Below are positions 1 to 7,116 of a stretch of 64,000 nucleotides of DNA, piece after piece (positions within the stretch are counted from its first letter, which is position 1; each line of letters opens with the position of its first letter). The notes under the pieces were generated by a model. It did no database searches, had not been told where the DNA came from, and worked only from the letters and a program-made list of their open reading frames with translations. The stretch is from CAG-533 sp022779465 (GTDB lineage Bacteria > Bacillota_I > Bacilli_A > RF39 > UBA660), in assembly GCA_022779465.1 (NCBI GenBank), contig JALFTB010000035.1, positions 1-64,000 on the forward strand, read 5' to 3'. The translations under genes were made by a program, and so were the position numbers.

Positions 1-356
1 CGAGCAAGTAAAATATGTTCACGAGTTTGAGGCATTGGTCCATCTGCAGCAGAAACTACTAAGATAGCTCCATCCATTTGTGCAGCACCAGTAATCATGT
101 TTTTAACATAGTCAGCATGTCCTGGGCAGTCTACGTGAGCATAATGACGTGTTTCAGTTTCATACTCAACGTGTGCAGTATTAATAGTAATACCACGTTC
201 TCTTTCTTCAGGTGCTTTATCGATATCAGCATAATCAACGAAATCACCAAAATATTTTGTAATTGCAGCAGTTAATGTAGTTTTACCATGGTCTACGTGT
301 CCGATAGTACCAATGTTTACATGTGGTTTGCTACGATCAAATTTTTGTCTTGCCAT
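1..356 (-). CDS. tuf: Elongation factor Tu, 5' part only
   Basis: EF-Tu is the GTPase that delivers aminoacyl-tRNA to the ribosomal A site. Only the first 118 or so codons are present; the gene runs off the left edge. Visible are the start MARQKFDRSKPHVNIGTIGH, the G1 P-loop GHVDHGKT, the switch I segment with RGITINTAH, the G3 motif DCPGH and the following NMITGAAQMDGAILVV. The ATG at 356 follows a strong AGGAGG at about 363-368. The gene lies downstream of fusA as in other str operons, but an 81-base gap holds its own promoter, so it is probably transcribed both alone and by readthrough. Identification is certain. Confidence 0.97.
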   Translation of the reverse strand, partial: MARQKFDRSKPHVNIGTIGHVDHGKTTLTAAITKYFGDFVDYADIDKAPEERERGITINTAHVEYETETRHYAHVDCPGHADYVKNMITGAAQMDGAILVVSAADGPMPQTREHILLA

Positions 357-397
357 ATTTTTTCCTCCTATAAATTTAATTTCTTATTACAAGATAT

Positions 398-426
398 ATT
401 TTATCTAATTCTTGAATATAATTCAA
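398..426 (-). promoter_or_regulatory. Probable tuf promoter
   Basis: On the minus strand TTGAAT (421-426) and TAAAAT (398-403) are separated by 17 bases, a good housekeeping sigma match. The -35 overlaps a perfect inverted repeat (CTTGAAT-ATA-ATTCAAG, 410-426), which could be an operator or a short hairpin. Confidence 0.65.
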
Positions 427-437
427 GTATTATTCAA

Positions 438-2510
438 TTAGTTTACGCTGTTTTTCTTGATAATTTCTTCAGCGATTGATTTAGGAACTTCTTCATAATG
501 ATCTAGTTCCATAACGAATGTTCCACGACCTTGTGAATTACTTCTTAATGAAGTCATGTAACCAAACATTTCTGATAATGGTACCATTGCAGTAATTTGT
601 AATGCATTGCCACGTGATTCTTGACCAAGTGGTCTACCACGACGAGATGTTAAATCTCCCATTACATTACCCATGTATTCTTCTGGCACTACTACAGTTA
701 CTTTCATAATAGGTTCTAAAAGAACTGGTTTACATTTATTTTTAGCTTCTTTTAAAGCCATTGATGCAGCAATTTTGAATGCCATTTCTGATGAGTCTAC
801 ATCATGGTATGATCCATCAAATAATGTAGCTTTAACGTCTACCATTGGGTAGCCAGCTAATACTCCACCAGCCATAGCTTCTTGTAAACCTTTATCTGTT
901 ACTGGAATATATTCACGAGGAACTACACCACCAACGATTGCATCAACAAATTCATAACCTTTATCTTTATTTGGTTCGAATTTAATCCAAACATGTCTGT
1001 ATTGTCCACGTCCACCTGATTGTTTAATATATTTACCTTCACATTCAGCAGTTTGAGTTAAAGTTTCACGGTAAGCAACTTGTGGTTTACCTACGTTAGC
1101 TTCTACACCAAATTCTCTTCTCATACGGTCTACTTGTACATCTAAGTGTAATTCACCCATACCAGAAATTACTGTTTGTCCAGTTTCAACATCAGTTTTA
1201 TATTTAAATGTTGGATCTTCTTCTGCTAATTTTTGTAATGCTAAGCCCATCTTATCTTGATCAGCTTTTGATTTTGGTTCAATAGCCATATCGATAACTG
1301 GTAATGGGAATTCCATACCTTTCATAATAACTGGATTTTTTTCATCACATAATGTATCAGCAGTTGTTGTATTTTTTAATCCTACAGCTGCAGCAATTTC
1401 ACCACAGTAAACTTCTTGAATTTCTTTTCTTTGGTTAGCATGCATTTGTAAGAGACGTCCGATTCTTTCTTTTTCTCCTTTTGTTGAGTTTAGAACATAA
1501 GAACCAGATTTTAATACTCCAGAATATACTCTGAAGAATGCTAATCTACCTACGAATGGATCTGTCATAATTTTGAATGCTAATGCTGTAAATGGTTCAC
1601 TATCACTTGGGTGACGTAAAACATCATTTCCATTTTTATCATAACATTCAATAGCAGCTACATCTGTAGGAGCTGGCATGTAATCGATAACTGCATCTAA
1701 TGCAAATTTAACACCTTTATTTGAAAGTGCGTCACCACACATTACTGGGAAGAATTCAGCTGCTAATGTTCCTTTACGGATAGCACGTTTAATTAAATCA
1801 ACGCTTACTTCTTCACCTTCAAGGTATTTTTCCATTAATTCATCATCAAATTCAGCTACTGCTTCGATTAATTCAATTCTCTTTGTTTCGATTAAATCTT
1901 TCATATCTTCAGGAATTTCTTTGATTTCAAAATCTTCATGTTGTCCACCATCATAGTAGATAGCTTGTCTATTAAGAATATCAATAATTCCTTGGAAGTT
2001 ATCTTCAGCACCAATTGGCCAAGCGATAGGAGCAGCATTTGCGCCTAATCTATCTTTAATAGTTTTTAAACTATATTCGAAGTCAGCTCCTAATTTTCCC
2101 ATTTTATTTGAGAAGAACATTCTTGGAACTTTATATTCGTTTGCTTGTCTCCAAACTGTTTCTGTTTGTGGTTCAACACCTGCTTGTGAGTCTAATACAG
2201 TAACAGCTCCATCTAGTACTCTTAAACTTCTTTGTACTTCGATAGTAAAGTCTACGTGACCTGGTGTATCAATAATATTGAAACGATATCCTTTCCAGTG
2301 AGCAGTTGTAGCAGCACTAGTAATTGTGATACCTCTTTCTTTTTCTTGTTCCATCCAGTCCATTTGAGATTCACCATCATGTGTTTCTCCAATTTTATGA
2401 GTAATTCCTGTGTGGAATAAAACTCTTTCTGTAAATGTTGTTTTTCCGGCATCGATATGAGCCATAATTCCTATATTACGAATTTTGTCTAATGTAACAT
2501 CTCTTGCCAT
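438..2510 (-). CDS. fusA: Elongation factor G
   Basis: EF-G is the GTPase that drives tRNA-mRNA translocation and, with RRF, ribosome recycling. The protein is 690 residues, the normal length. It has the G1 motif AHIDAGKTT near residue 17, RGITITSAA in switch I, DTPGHVDF (G3) and the NKMGK motif (G4), followed by domains II to V with GRGQYRHVWI and the C-terminal MFGYMTSLRSNSQGRG segment. The start is six bases after the rpsG stop, so the two are co-translated from the str operon mRNA. Nothing unusual is seen. Confidence 0.98.
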   Translation of the reverse strand: MARDVTLDKIRNIGIMAHIDAGKTTFTERVLFHTGITHKIGETHDGESQMDWMEQEKERGITITSAATTAHWKGYRFNIIDTPGHVDFTIEVQRSLRVLDGAVTVLDSQAGVEPQTETVWRQANEYKVPRMFFSNKMGKLGADFEYSLKTIKDRLGANAAPIAWPIGAEDNFQGIIDILNRQAIYYDGGQHEDFEIKEIPEDMKDLIETKRIELIEAVAEFDDELMEKYLEGEEVSVDLIKRAIRKGTLAAEFFPVMCGDALSNKGVKFALDAVIDYMPAPTDVAAIECYDKNGNDVLRHPSDSEPFTALAFKIMTDPFVGRLAFFRVYSGVLKSGSYVLNSTKGEKERIGRLLQMHANQRKEIQEVYCGEIAAAVGLKNTTTADTLCDEKNPVIMKGMEFPLPVIDMAIEPKSKADQDKMGLALQKLAEEDPTFKYKTDVETGQTVISGMGELHLDVQVDRMRREFGVEANVGKPQVAYRETLTQTAECEGKYIKQSGGRGQYRHVWIKFEPNKDKGYEFVDAIVGGVVPREYIPVTDKGLQEAMAGGVLAGYPMVDVKATLFDGSYHDVDSSEMAFKIAASMALKEAKNKCKPVLLEPIMKVTVVVPEEYMGNVMGDLTSRRGRPLGQESRGNALQITAMVPLSEMFGYMTSLRSNSQGRGTFVMELDHYEEVPKSIAEEIIKKNSVN

Positions 2511-2516
2511 AAAAAC

Positions 2517-2984
2517 CTACCATCTATAATGAGCAAATGCTTTATTAGCTTCCGCCATTTTATGAGTATCTTCTCTCTTTTTAACAGCTCCACCAACACC
2601 ATTTGCAGCATCAATAATTTCTGCAGCTAATTTATTAGCCATTCCTCTACCGCCTCTTAGTCTTGAATAGTTAACTAACCAACGAAGAGCTAAGGTTTGG
2701 GCTCTTGTTTCACTAACTTCAATTGGAACTTGAACGTTAGATCCACCAACACGACGTGATTTTACTTCTAAAGCAGGAGTAATATTTTCCATGGCTTTAT
2801 TGAAAACTTCCATCGGATCTTGATTTGTTTGTTCTTTTATTTTATCAAATGCCTCATATAAAATTTTAGAAGCAGTTCCTCTTTTTCCGTCGTTCATAAC
2901 AGCGTTGATTAATTTAGTAACTACTTTTGAATTGTATATAGGATCTGGTAAAACATCACGTTTAATTGCACGTCTTTTACGCAT
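2517..2984 (-). CDS. rpsG: 30S ribosomal protein S7
   Basis: S7 nucleates assembly of the 30S head and contacts E-site tRNA. At 155 residues it has the usual length. It begins MRKRRAIKRDVLPDPIYNSK and shows the family pattern GKRGTASKILYEAFD, the VGGSNVQVPIEV beta-hairpin and the C-terminal KREDTHKMAEANKAFAHYRW. It is the middle gene of rpsL-rpsG-fusA. A TCCTCC on the plus strand just past 2984 is its ribosome binding site. Confidence 0.98.
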   Translation of the reverse strand: MRKRRAIKRDVLPDPIYNSKVVTKLINAVMNDGKRGTASKILYEAFDKIKEQTNQDPMEVFNKAMENITPALEVKSRRVGGSNVQVPIEVSETRAQTLALRWLVNYSRLRGGRGMANKLAAEIIDAANGVGGAVKKREDTHKMAEANKAFAHYRW

Positions 2985-3004
2985 ATTTTTTCCTCCTTAT
3001 ATTA

Positions 3005-3418
3005 TTATTTTTTTGGTTTTTTAGCACCGTATTTACTTCTTGATTGTTTACGATCATTAACACCTTGAGTATCTAATGTACCACGAATGATATGATAACG
3101 AACACCGATTAAGTCTTTAACACGGCCACCACGAATTAGAACAACGCTATGTTCTTGTAAGTTATGTCCTTCACCTGGAATGTAAGTATCTACTTCACGT
3201 CCATTTGAAAGTCTAACACGAGCATATTTTCTTAATGCTGAGTTTGGTTTCTTTGGAGTTTTAGTACCAACACGAGTACATACACCTCTCATTTGTGGAT
3301 GATCAGTTTTTGTAGTCTTTCTTTCCATACTATTAAATCCAACGTTTAATACAGGACTTTTCTTCTTCTTAGTTTTATCTTTTCTTTTAGATTTAACTAA
3401 TTGATTAATTGTAGGCAT
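3005..3418 (-). CDS. rpsL: 30S ribosomal protein S12
   Basis: S12 sits at the decoding centre and controls accuracy. It is 137 residues and starts MPTINQLV. It contains TKTPKKPNSALRK, with the lysine (E. coli K42/K43 area) whose mutation gives streptomycin resistance, and GEGHNLQEHSVVLIRGGRVKDL, which is wild type at the second resistance hot spot. It is the first gene of the str operon, with a clear promoter and about 95 bases of leader upstream. No deviation from the family is visible. Confidence 0.98.
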   Translation of the reverse strand: MPTINQLVKSKRKDKTKKKKSPVLNVGFNSMERKTTKTDHPQMRGVCTRVGTKTPKKPNSALRKYARVRLSNGREVDTYIPGEGHNLQEHSVVLIRGGRVKDLIGVRYHIIRGTLDTQGVNDRKQSRSKYGAKKPKK

Positions 3419-3440
3419 ATTTTTTCTTCCTTTCTAAGCA

Positions 3441-3495
3441 CACATCCTGGTGTGTTGTAAATTACTTAAATTAAGGTTCTATCTGGGATAGAACC
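3441..3495 (-). promoter_or_regulatory. rpsL 5' leader with two hairpins
   Basis: Between the promoter and rpsL the transcript can form an 8-bp hairpin at 3475-3495 (GGTTCTAT with ATAGAACC) and a second near 3437-3456 around a CACAC/GTGTG stem just before the ribosome binding site. The position suggests a ribosomal protein control site or mRNA stabiliser. I do not recognise it as a named family. Confidence 0.4.
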
Positions 3496-3513
3496 AAAAT
3501 TAAATGCATAAAT

Positions 3514-3542
3514 AATATAACATTAAGATATTTTTATGTCAA
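3514..3542 (-). promoter_or_regulatory. str operon promoter
   Basis: A consensus TTGACA (3537-3542) lies 17 bases from TATATT (3514-3519) on the minus strand, directly upstream of the rpsL leader. It should drive rpsL-rpsG-fusA. Confidence 0.8.
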
Positions 3543-3609
3543 TATATTTTTAAGCTTTTTTAGGTATTTTTACGATAAATTTATACCCTTTTATTAGTTT
3601 ATGTTTAAT

Positions 3610-3640
3610 AAAATAAAAAAAGTATAAAATATACTTTTTT
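3610..3640 (-). terminator. Terminator after the small membrane protein gene
   Basis: A 10-bp stem (AAAAAGTATA, loop of 3) starts at the stop codon of the 3639-4019 gene and is followed by a T-run on the minus strand. Confidence 0.7.
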
Positions 3641-4019
3641 AACATGCATCTGTACAAGTGGATGATTTTGTGTCATATAGTGAATTATATCCTTTTGTAG
3701 TATATTTTTCACATTTTAAATACGGGTTATACTTTATTAGTGACATTTGGGAAGTTATTAGAACGTATCCCGTACAAGTATCACCATTGATAACATTATT
3801 AATTTCATATCCGTTATTTTTTAATTCGGTTATAGATATATAAGCACCATCTTTTAATTCAACAGGTTTTACTCCATAATAGCTTTGAGCCTCAAATTTA
3901 ATTTTTTCTTCCAATGATCTGTATTCTTTATTTTGTTTTTTTATGGCAAATCCCACTGTTGTTAAGGTTCCAACTAAAAGAACTGCAAATACTGTCCATA
4001 TAATTAAAATTTTCTTCAT
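3639..4019 (-). CDS. Membrane-anchored protein with cysteine-rich tail, unknown function
   Basis: I do not recognise a family. The 126-residue protein has an N-terminal hydrophobic segment (about residues 4-26) preceded by MKK, so it is probably anchored with its body outside the cell. A lysine-rich stretch follows, then a small polar domain of about 90 residues with cysteines near 82 and 103. The C-terminal tail SSTCTDAC has two more. Four extracytoplasmic cysteines could form disulfides. Its ATG overlaps the stop of the upstream small ORF in a TAATG arrangement, so the two are translationally coupled. The pair sits between the str and rplJL operons and has its own terminator. Confidence 0.7.
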   Translation of the reverse strand: MKKILIIWTVFAVLLVGTLTTVGFAIKKQNKEYRSLEEKIKFEAQSYYGVKPVELKDGAYISITELKNNGYEINNVINGDTCTGYVLITSQMSLIKYNPYLKCEKYTTKGYNSLYDTKSSTCTDAC

Positions 4020-4189
4020 TATTTTATTACCTCAATTATACAAATTTTATTATTTACTAGATTAACTGGCACATTTTGATAAAATTTATATATATAATAA
4101 ATAGCAAAAAATAATGCACATATTAGTATAGACATAAGAAATGCCATCATTGCAAAGCCCCAGCCTTTTTGATTTAATTTCATAATCAT
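4019..4189 (-). CDS. Small prepilin-like membrane peptide (56 aa)
   Basis: This short ORF begins MIMKLNQKGWGF, from 4189, or alternatively MKLNQ from 4183. The short basic leader ends in KGWGF and is followed by a hydrophobic helix of about 22 residues (AMMAFLMSILICALFFAIYY). That layout resembles class III prepilin signals, where cleavage follows a glycine before a hydrophobic helix. It lacks the conserved glutamate at mature position 5, so it may equally be a plain single-pass peptide. A GAGGG-like ribosome binding site precedes it. The stop overlaps the next ATG by one base. Coding status rests on this coupling and composition. Confidence 0.6.
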   Translation of the reverse strand: MIMKLNQKGWGFAMMAFLMSILICALFFAIYYIYKFYQNVPVNLVNNKICIIEVIK

Positions 4190-4257
4190 CCCTCTTTATT
4201 GATTAATTTTATATAAATTATATAATAATTATACTTTATAAAATTAAATATAGCAAA

Positions 4258-4282
4258 TAAAAAAACCTTTAAAAGGTTTTTT
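4258..4282 (-). terminator. Terminator of rplJ-rplL
   Basis: An AAAACCTTT/AAAGGTTTT hairpin flanked by T-runs lies immediately after the rplL stop codon. Confidence 0.75.
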
Positions 4283-4283
4283 A

Positions 4284-4649
4284 TTAAGCTAATTCTACAG
4301 TAGCTCCAGCTTCTTCTAATTTAGCTTTAATTTCGTTTGCTTCGTCAACTGAAACATTTTCTTTAATGTTTCCACCATTGTCAGCAACACCTTTAGCTTC
4401 TACTAATCCTAAACCAGTAATTTCACGAATTACTTTGATAACTTGGATTTTAGCAGCTCCAGCGTCTTTTAATACAACAGTTTTTGTAGAAGGTCCTTCT
4501 TCAACAGCAGCAGCAGGTGCAGCAGCAACAGCTACAGCTGATGGATCTACTCCGAATTCCTCCTTCATAGCGTCAACTAATTCTTTAACTTCAAGAATAG
4601 TCATTTCTTTTAATGAATTAATAAAATCTTCTTTTGTAATTTTAGCCAT
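4284..4649 (-). CDS. rplL: 50S ribosomal protein L7/L12
   Basis: L7/L12 forms the flexible stalk that recruits translational GTPases. It has 121 residues. An N-terminal dimerisation helix (ITKEDFINSLKEMTILEVKELVDAMKEEF) is followed by an alanine-rich hinge (AVAVAAAPAAA) and the conserved C-terminal domain with KTVVLKDAGAAKIQVIKVIREITGLGLVEAK. It follows rplJ in a two-gene operon that ends in an intrinsic terminator. The family match is unambiguous. Confidence 0.98.
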   Translation of the reverse strand: MAKITKEDFINSLKEMTILEVKELVDAMKEEFGVDPSAVAVAAAPAAAVEEGPSTKTVVLKDAGAAKIQVIKVIREITGLGLVEAKGVADNGGNIKENVSVDEANEIKAKLEEAGATVELA

Positions 4650-4674
4650 TTTCTCTTTTTCCTTTCTTTTTAAA

Positions 4675-5166
4675 TTACTTTTCTAATCCTTCAGCATATA
4701 AATTTAATGCTATAGATAGATTTTTAACGTGTTCTATCATACCACCTGCAAGCATAGTAAGTAAGCCTTCCATTGATGGAATACTAGCATATTCATTGAT
4801 AGTGTCAATTCCAACAACTTCACCATTGATAATTCCTGAACGAATTTCAGCGCATTTATGATCTTTTGTGAATTTTGATAAAACCTTAATTGGTTCTAAT
4901 AATTCTTTACCAAATATAATAGCATTTGGTCCTTCAAGAACATTTGCCATATCTAAATTCATTTCATCTGTAGCTCTTCTTACTAAAGTGTTTTTATAAA
5001 TCTTAACTTCGCCGTTAGCTTCTTTAAGTTTACTTCTTAATTCAGCCATATCAGCAACTGTTAATCCTTGGTAAGAAAATAATACTACTGATTCTGAATT
5101 TTTGATTTTGTCAGCAATTTCATTAACTACTTCTCTTTTTGCGTTAAGAATTTTTTCACTTGCCAT
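4675..5166 (-). CDS. rplJ: 50S ribosomal protein L10
   Basis: L10 anchors the L7/L12 stalk on 23S rRNA. I place the start at the ATG at 5166 (MASEKILNAKREVV, 163 aa). It is preceded by AGGAGGA, and the upstream in-frame ATG at 5205 would lie inside the attenuator hairpin of the L10 leader. The protein shows the L10 core (SYQGLTVADMAELRSKLKEANGEVK, YKNTLVRRA) and a C-terminal helix for L12 binding. It is the first gene of rplJ-rplL, with its own promoter at the end of rplA and an autoregulatory leader. Confidence 0.97.
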   Translation of the reverse strand: MASEKILNAKREVVNEIADKIKNSESVVLFSYQGLTVADMAELRSKLKEANGEVKIYKNTLVRRATDEMNLDMANVLEGPNAIIFGKELLEPIKVLSKFTKDHKCAEIRSGIINGEVVGIDTINEYASIPSMEGLLTMLAGGMIEHVKNLSIALNLYAEGLEK

Positions 5167-5189
5167 ATTCTTCCTCCTTTTGTTTTTTA

Positions 5190-5215
5190 TAAAAAAACTT
5201 TCCATGAGGAAAGTT
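5190..5215 (-). terminator. Attenuator terminator in the L10 leader
   Basis: An 8-bp stem (5196-5203 with 5208-5215, 4-base loop) followed by seven T on the minus strand sits between the L10 leader core and the rplJ ribosome binding site. In Bacillus-type L10 leaders, L10-L12 binding favours such a terminator. Here the terminator and its position are seen directly; the control mechanism is inferred from the family. Confidence 0.75.
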
Positions 5216-5290
5216 ATAGTTAATTTCTATGCTTTCCTCGGCAGGATTATTAAGCAATTGCCCCTGCTTTCTTCGGATAAAAAGTTTTTT
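5216..5290 (-). ncRNA. L10 leader (ribosomal protein autoregulatory element)
   Basis: The minus-strand sequence of 5236-5279 contains CCGAAGAAAGCAGGGGC, then GCTTAATAATCCTGCCGAGG. These are the hallmark segments of the Firmicutes L10 leader, which mimics the L10 binding site on 23S rRNA. CAGG and CCTG segments pair to form the conserved kinked stem. It lies between a strong promoter and the rplJ attenuator, as in the known family. Confidence 0.9.
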
Positions 5291-5300
5291 TAACGAATTT

Positions 5301-5329
5301 AATATACTACATATTTAACTATTTGTCAA
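5301..5329 (-). promoter_or_regulatory. rplJ-rplL promoter
   Basis: TTGACA (5324-5329), a 17-base spacer and TATATT (5301-5306) on the minus strand. The -35 lies inside the last codons of rplA, so L10/L12 synthesis is uncoupled from rplKA. Confidence 0.8.
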
Positions 5330-6017
5330 AAGAATTAATATTTAATTTAATTCCAGGACCCATAGTTGTACAAATTGAAATACTTTTAACGAATACTCCT
5401 TTAACTGATTTAGGTTTATTCTTTAAGATAGTATTTACAAAATATGTAAGGTTTTCTTGTAAAGCTTTATCTTCGAAAGATACTTTACCGATTACTCCGT
5501 GAATGTTTCCTAATGAATCAGCACGATATTCTACCATACCTTTTTTTACATCTGCTACAGTTTTTGCAGGTGTAGGTGTAACTGTTCCAGTTTTAGGGTT
5601 TGGCATTAATCCTTTTGGTCCTAAAACTTTACCAATTTTACCTAAAGCAGGCATCATTTCTGGTGTAGCGATTATTACATCATAATCAAACCAGTTTTCA
5701 TTAGAAATTTTATCAATTAAATCTTGATCTCCAACAAAGTCAGCACCTGCTTCTTTTGCTTCAGTAGCAGCAGTTCCTTTAGCTAGAACTAAGATTTTCT
5801 TTGATTTACCAGTTCCGTTAGGAAGTACGATTGAACCTCTTAATTGTTGATCTGATTTTTTAGTATCAATATTAAGATTCATAGCAACTTCTACAGAGCT
5901 ATCGAATTTAGTAATACTTGTAGTTTTTACTAATTCTATTGCTTCAGCTAAGTCATAAACTTTAGTTTTATCGACTTTACTAGAAGCTTCCACATATTTC
6001 TTTCCTAGTTTTTTCAT
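5319..6017 (-). CDS. rplA: 50S ribosomal protein L1
   Basis: L1 forms the mobile stalk that releases E-site tRNA and represses its own operon. I start it at the ATG at 6017 (MKKLGKKYVEA, 232 aa). A longer frame beginning with TTG at 6032 would place the GGAGGG ribosome binding site inside the coding region. Conserved segments include KGTAATEAKEAGADFVG, MPALGKIGKVLGPKGLMPNPKTGTV and GVFVKSISICTTMGPGI. It follows rplK by 35 bases and shares its promoter. Confidence 0.97.
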   Translation of the reverse strand: MKKLGKKYVEASSKVDKTKVYDLAEAIELVKTTSITKFDSSVEVAMNLNIDTKKSDQQLRGSIVLPNGTGKSKKILVLAKGTAATEAKEAGADFVGDQDLIDKISNENWFDYDVIIATPEMMPALGKIGKVLGPKGLMPNPKTGTVTPTPAKTVADVKKGMVEYRADSLGNIHGVIGKVSFEDKALQENLTYFVNTILKNKPKSVKGVFVKSISICTTMGPGIKLNINSFDK

Positions 6018-6052
6018 TATTTTTCCCTCCAATCGTGGTTAATTGCGGATAA

Positions 6053-6640
6053 TTAATTTTCTTCTTTTTCTTGTTTATTTTCGCCAATAACTTCTACTTC
6101 AGCAGAAGTGTTTGCAATGGATTCTTCCATTTCTGCAAGTTCAGCGTCTCTTTTTGCCATTTCTTTTTCTTCTTCAGCTGCTTCTTTTGCTTGTTCAGCT
6201 AATTCTGCATCATTTAATCCTTTAACAGCTATACCCATGTTACGAGCAGTTCCTTCAATAATATTCATTGCTGCTTCAATAGTATAAGCATTAAGATCTG
6301 GCATTTTGATTTCTGCAATCTTACGTAATTCATCTTGAGTAATAGTTGCTACTACTTCATTTGCTCCTTTTTTAGAAGCTTTTTGAATTTTTGCAACTTT
6401 CTTTAATAAGAATGCAGCTGGTGGAGTTTTTAATACAAAATCAAATGAACGATCATCATAGATAGAAATTTCAACAGGTAAAACATCTCCCATTTTATCT
6501 TTAGAAGCATCGTTAAATTTTGTACAGAACTCTTGTAAATTAATTCCAGCAGGGCCTAAAACTGTACCAACTGGTGGTGCAGGTGTAGCTTTACCAGCAG
6601 GAATTTGTAATTTAATTCTCTTTACGACTTCTTTTGCCAC
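6053..6640 (-). CDS. rplK: 50S ribosomal protein L11 with an acidic C-terminal extension
   Basis: L11 binds the GTPase-associated centre of 23S rRNA and is needed for RelA-type stringent signalling. A GTG at 6640 (VAKEVVKRIKLQ) matches the family start and lies 10 bases after AAAGGA; a second GTG at 6649 is too close to that site. The proline-rich N-terminal hinge (IPAGKATPAPPVGTVLGPAGIN) and the RNA-binding domain ending TARNMGIAVKG are typical. About 54 residues follow (AEQAKEAAEEEKEMAKRDAE and on), rich in Glu, Lys and Ala and probably helical. The usual protein ends near residue 141, so this tail is unusual. First gene of rplK-rplA. Confidence 0.95.
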   Translation of the reverse strand: MAKEVVKRIKLQIPAGKATPAPPVGTVLGPAGINLQEFCTKFNDASKDKMGDVLPVEISIYDDRSFDFVLKTPPAAFLLKKVAKIQKASKKGANEVVATITQDELRKIAEIKMPDLNAYTIEAAMNIIEGTARNMGIAVKGLNDAELAEQAKEAAEEEKEMAKRDAELAEMEESIANTSAEVEVIGENKQEKEEN

Positions 6641-6669
6641 GAAAAACACATCCTTTCATATTTTCGCTT

Positions 6670-6704
6670 AGTGGTATATGGGCTAATCCGCATTCCCCTC
6701 CACT
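6670..6704 (-). promoter_or_regulatory. Probable L1-type operator in the rplK leader
   Basis: The leader RNA folds into AGTGG/CCACT closing an inner GGG/CCC stem, with unpaired ATGCGGATTAG between. A helix, asymmetric loop, helix arrangement upstream of rplK is where L1 feedback sites occur in other bacteria. The stem pairing is seen; L1 binding is inferred. Confidence 0.45.
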
Positions 6705-6738
6705 TGCATTTATATAAAAATATATAATTGCAGTTAAG

Positions 6739-6767
6739 ATAATATCACAACTTTGCCTTGTTTTCAA
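6739..6767 (-). promoter_or_regulatory. rplK-rplA promoter
   Basis: TTGAAA (6762-6767), 17 bases, TATTAT (6739-6744) on the minus strand, directly after the end of the small HNH-like gene at 6771. Confidence 0.7.
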
Positions 6768-6770
6768 GTA

Positions 6771-7115
6771 TTATTTTTGTTTTGCTTGAGTTTGTTCTAA
6801 TAGTTTTTTCTTCTTAGTATACATTATGTGCATTATTTCATCGCTAGGTCTTTGTTTAATATCATTTATTACTCTAAACCAGTATTGGTATTCTTGGTAT
6901 TCTGCTTCATTAGTATGCTCTAATTTATGTAAAAGTTGATGAGCTTTGACTGTTAATAACGCTCCATTTTCAACTGTTTCCAAACCACCATTACGATCTT
7001 CTTTAATATGATGGTATGTTATATGATTATTTTTGGTTACTTTAAATCCCATCCAATCGACAGTTGGTTTTCCATATATTTTATACATTTCAATTAATAT
7101 TTCTGGATTCTTCAT
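6771..7115 (-). CDS. HNH-endonuclease-like small protein, copy 2
   Basis: The 114-residue protein carries an HNH-like core: TYHHIKEDRNGG, then ENGALLTVKAHQLLHKLE. This gives the His-His pair, the central Asn and the downstream H-x3-H spacing of a beta-beta-alpha metal nuclease fold. The N-terminus (ILIEMYKIYGKPTVDWMGFKVT) and C-terminal EIMHIMYTKKKKLLEQ are shared with the upstream gene, so the two are tandem duplicates. No nuclease partner, integrase or phage gene is nearby. It lies one base after copy 1 and ends just before the rplK promoter. Whether it cuts nucleic acid or only uses the fold is unknown. Confidence 0.75.
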   Translation of the reverse strand: MKNPEILIEMYKIYGKPTVDWMGFKVTKNNHITYHHIKEDRNGGLETVENGALLTVKAHQLLHKLEHTNEAEYQEYQYWFRVINDIKQRPSDEIMHIMYTKKKKLLEQTQAKQK

Positions 7116-7116
7116 A

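Noticed and set aside
78..479. Two small plus-strand ORFs at the left edge
   Set aside because: They are antisense to tuf and the fusA end, have no ribosome binding sites and show no family resemblance.
5167..5205. N-terminal extension of L10 starting MESFFIKNK
   Set aside because: The ATG at 5205 lies in the attenuator hairpin and the segment includes the AGGAGG that serves the start at 5166.
6018..6032. TTG start adding five residues to L1
   Set aside because: It would place the GGAGGG ribosome binding site inside the coding sequence; MKKLGKKY is the family start.
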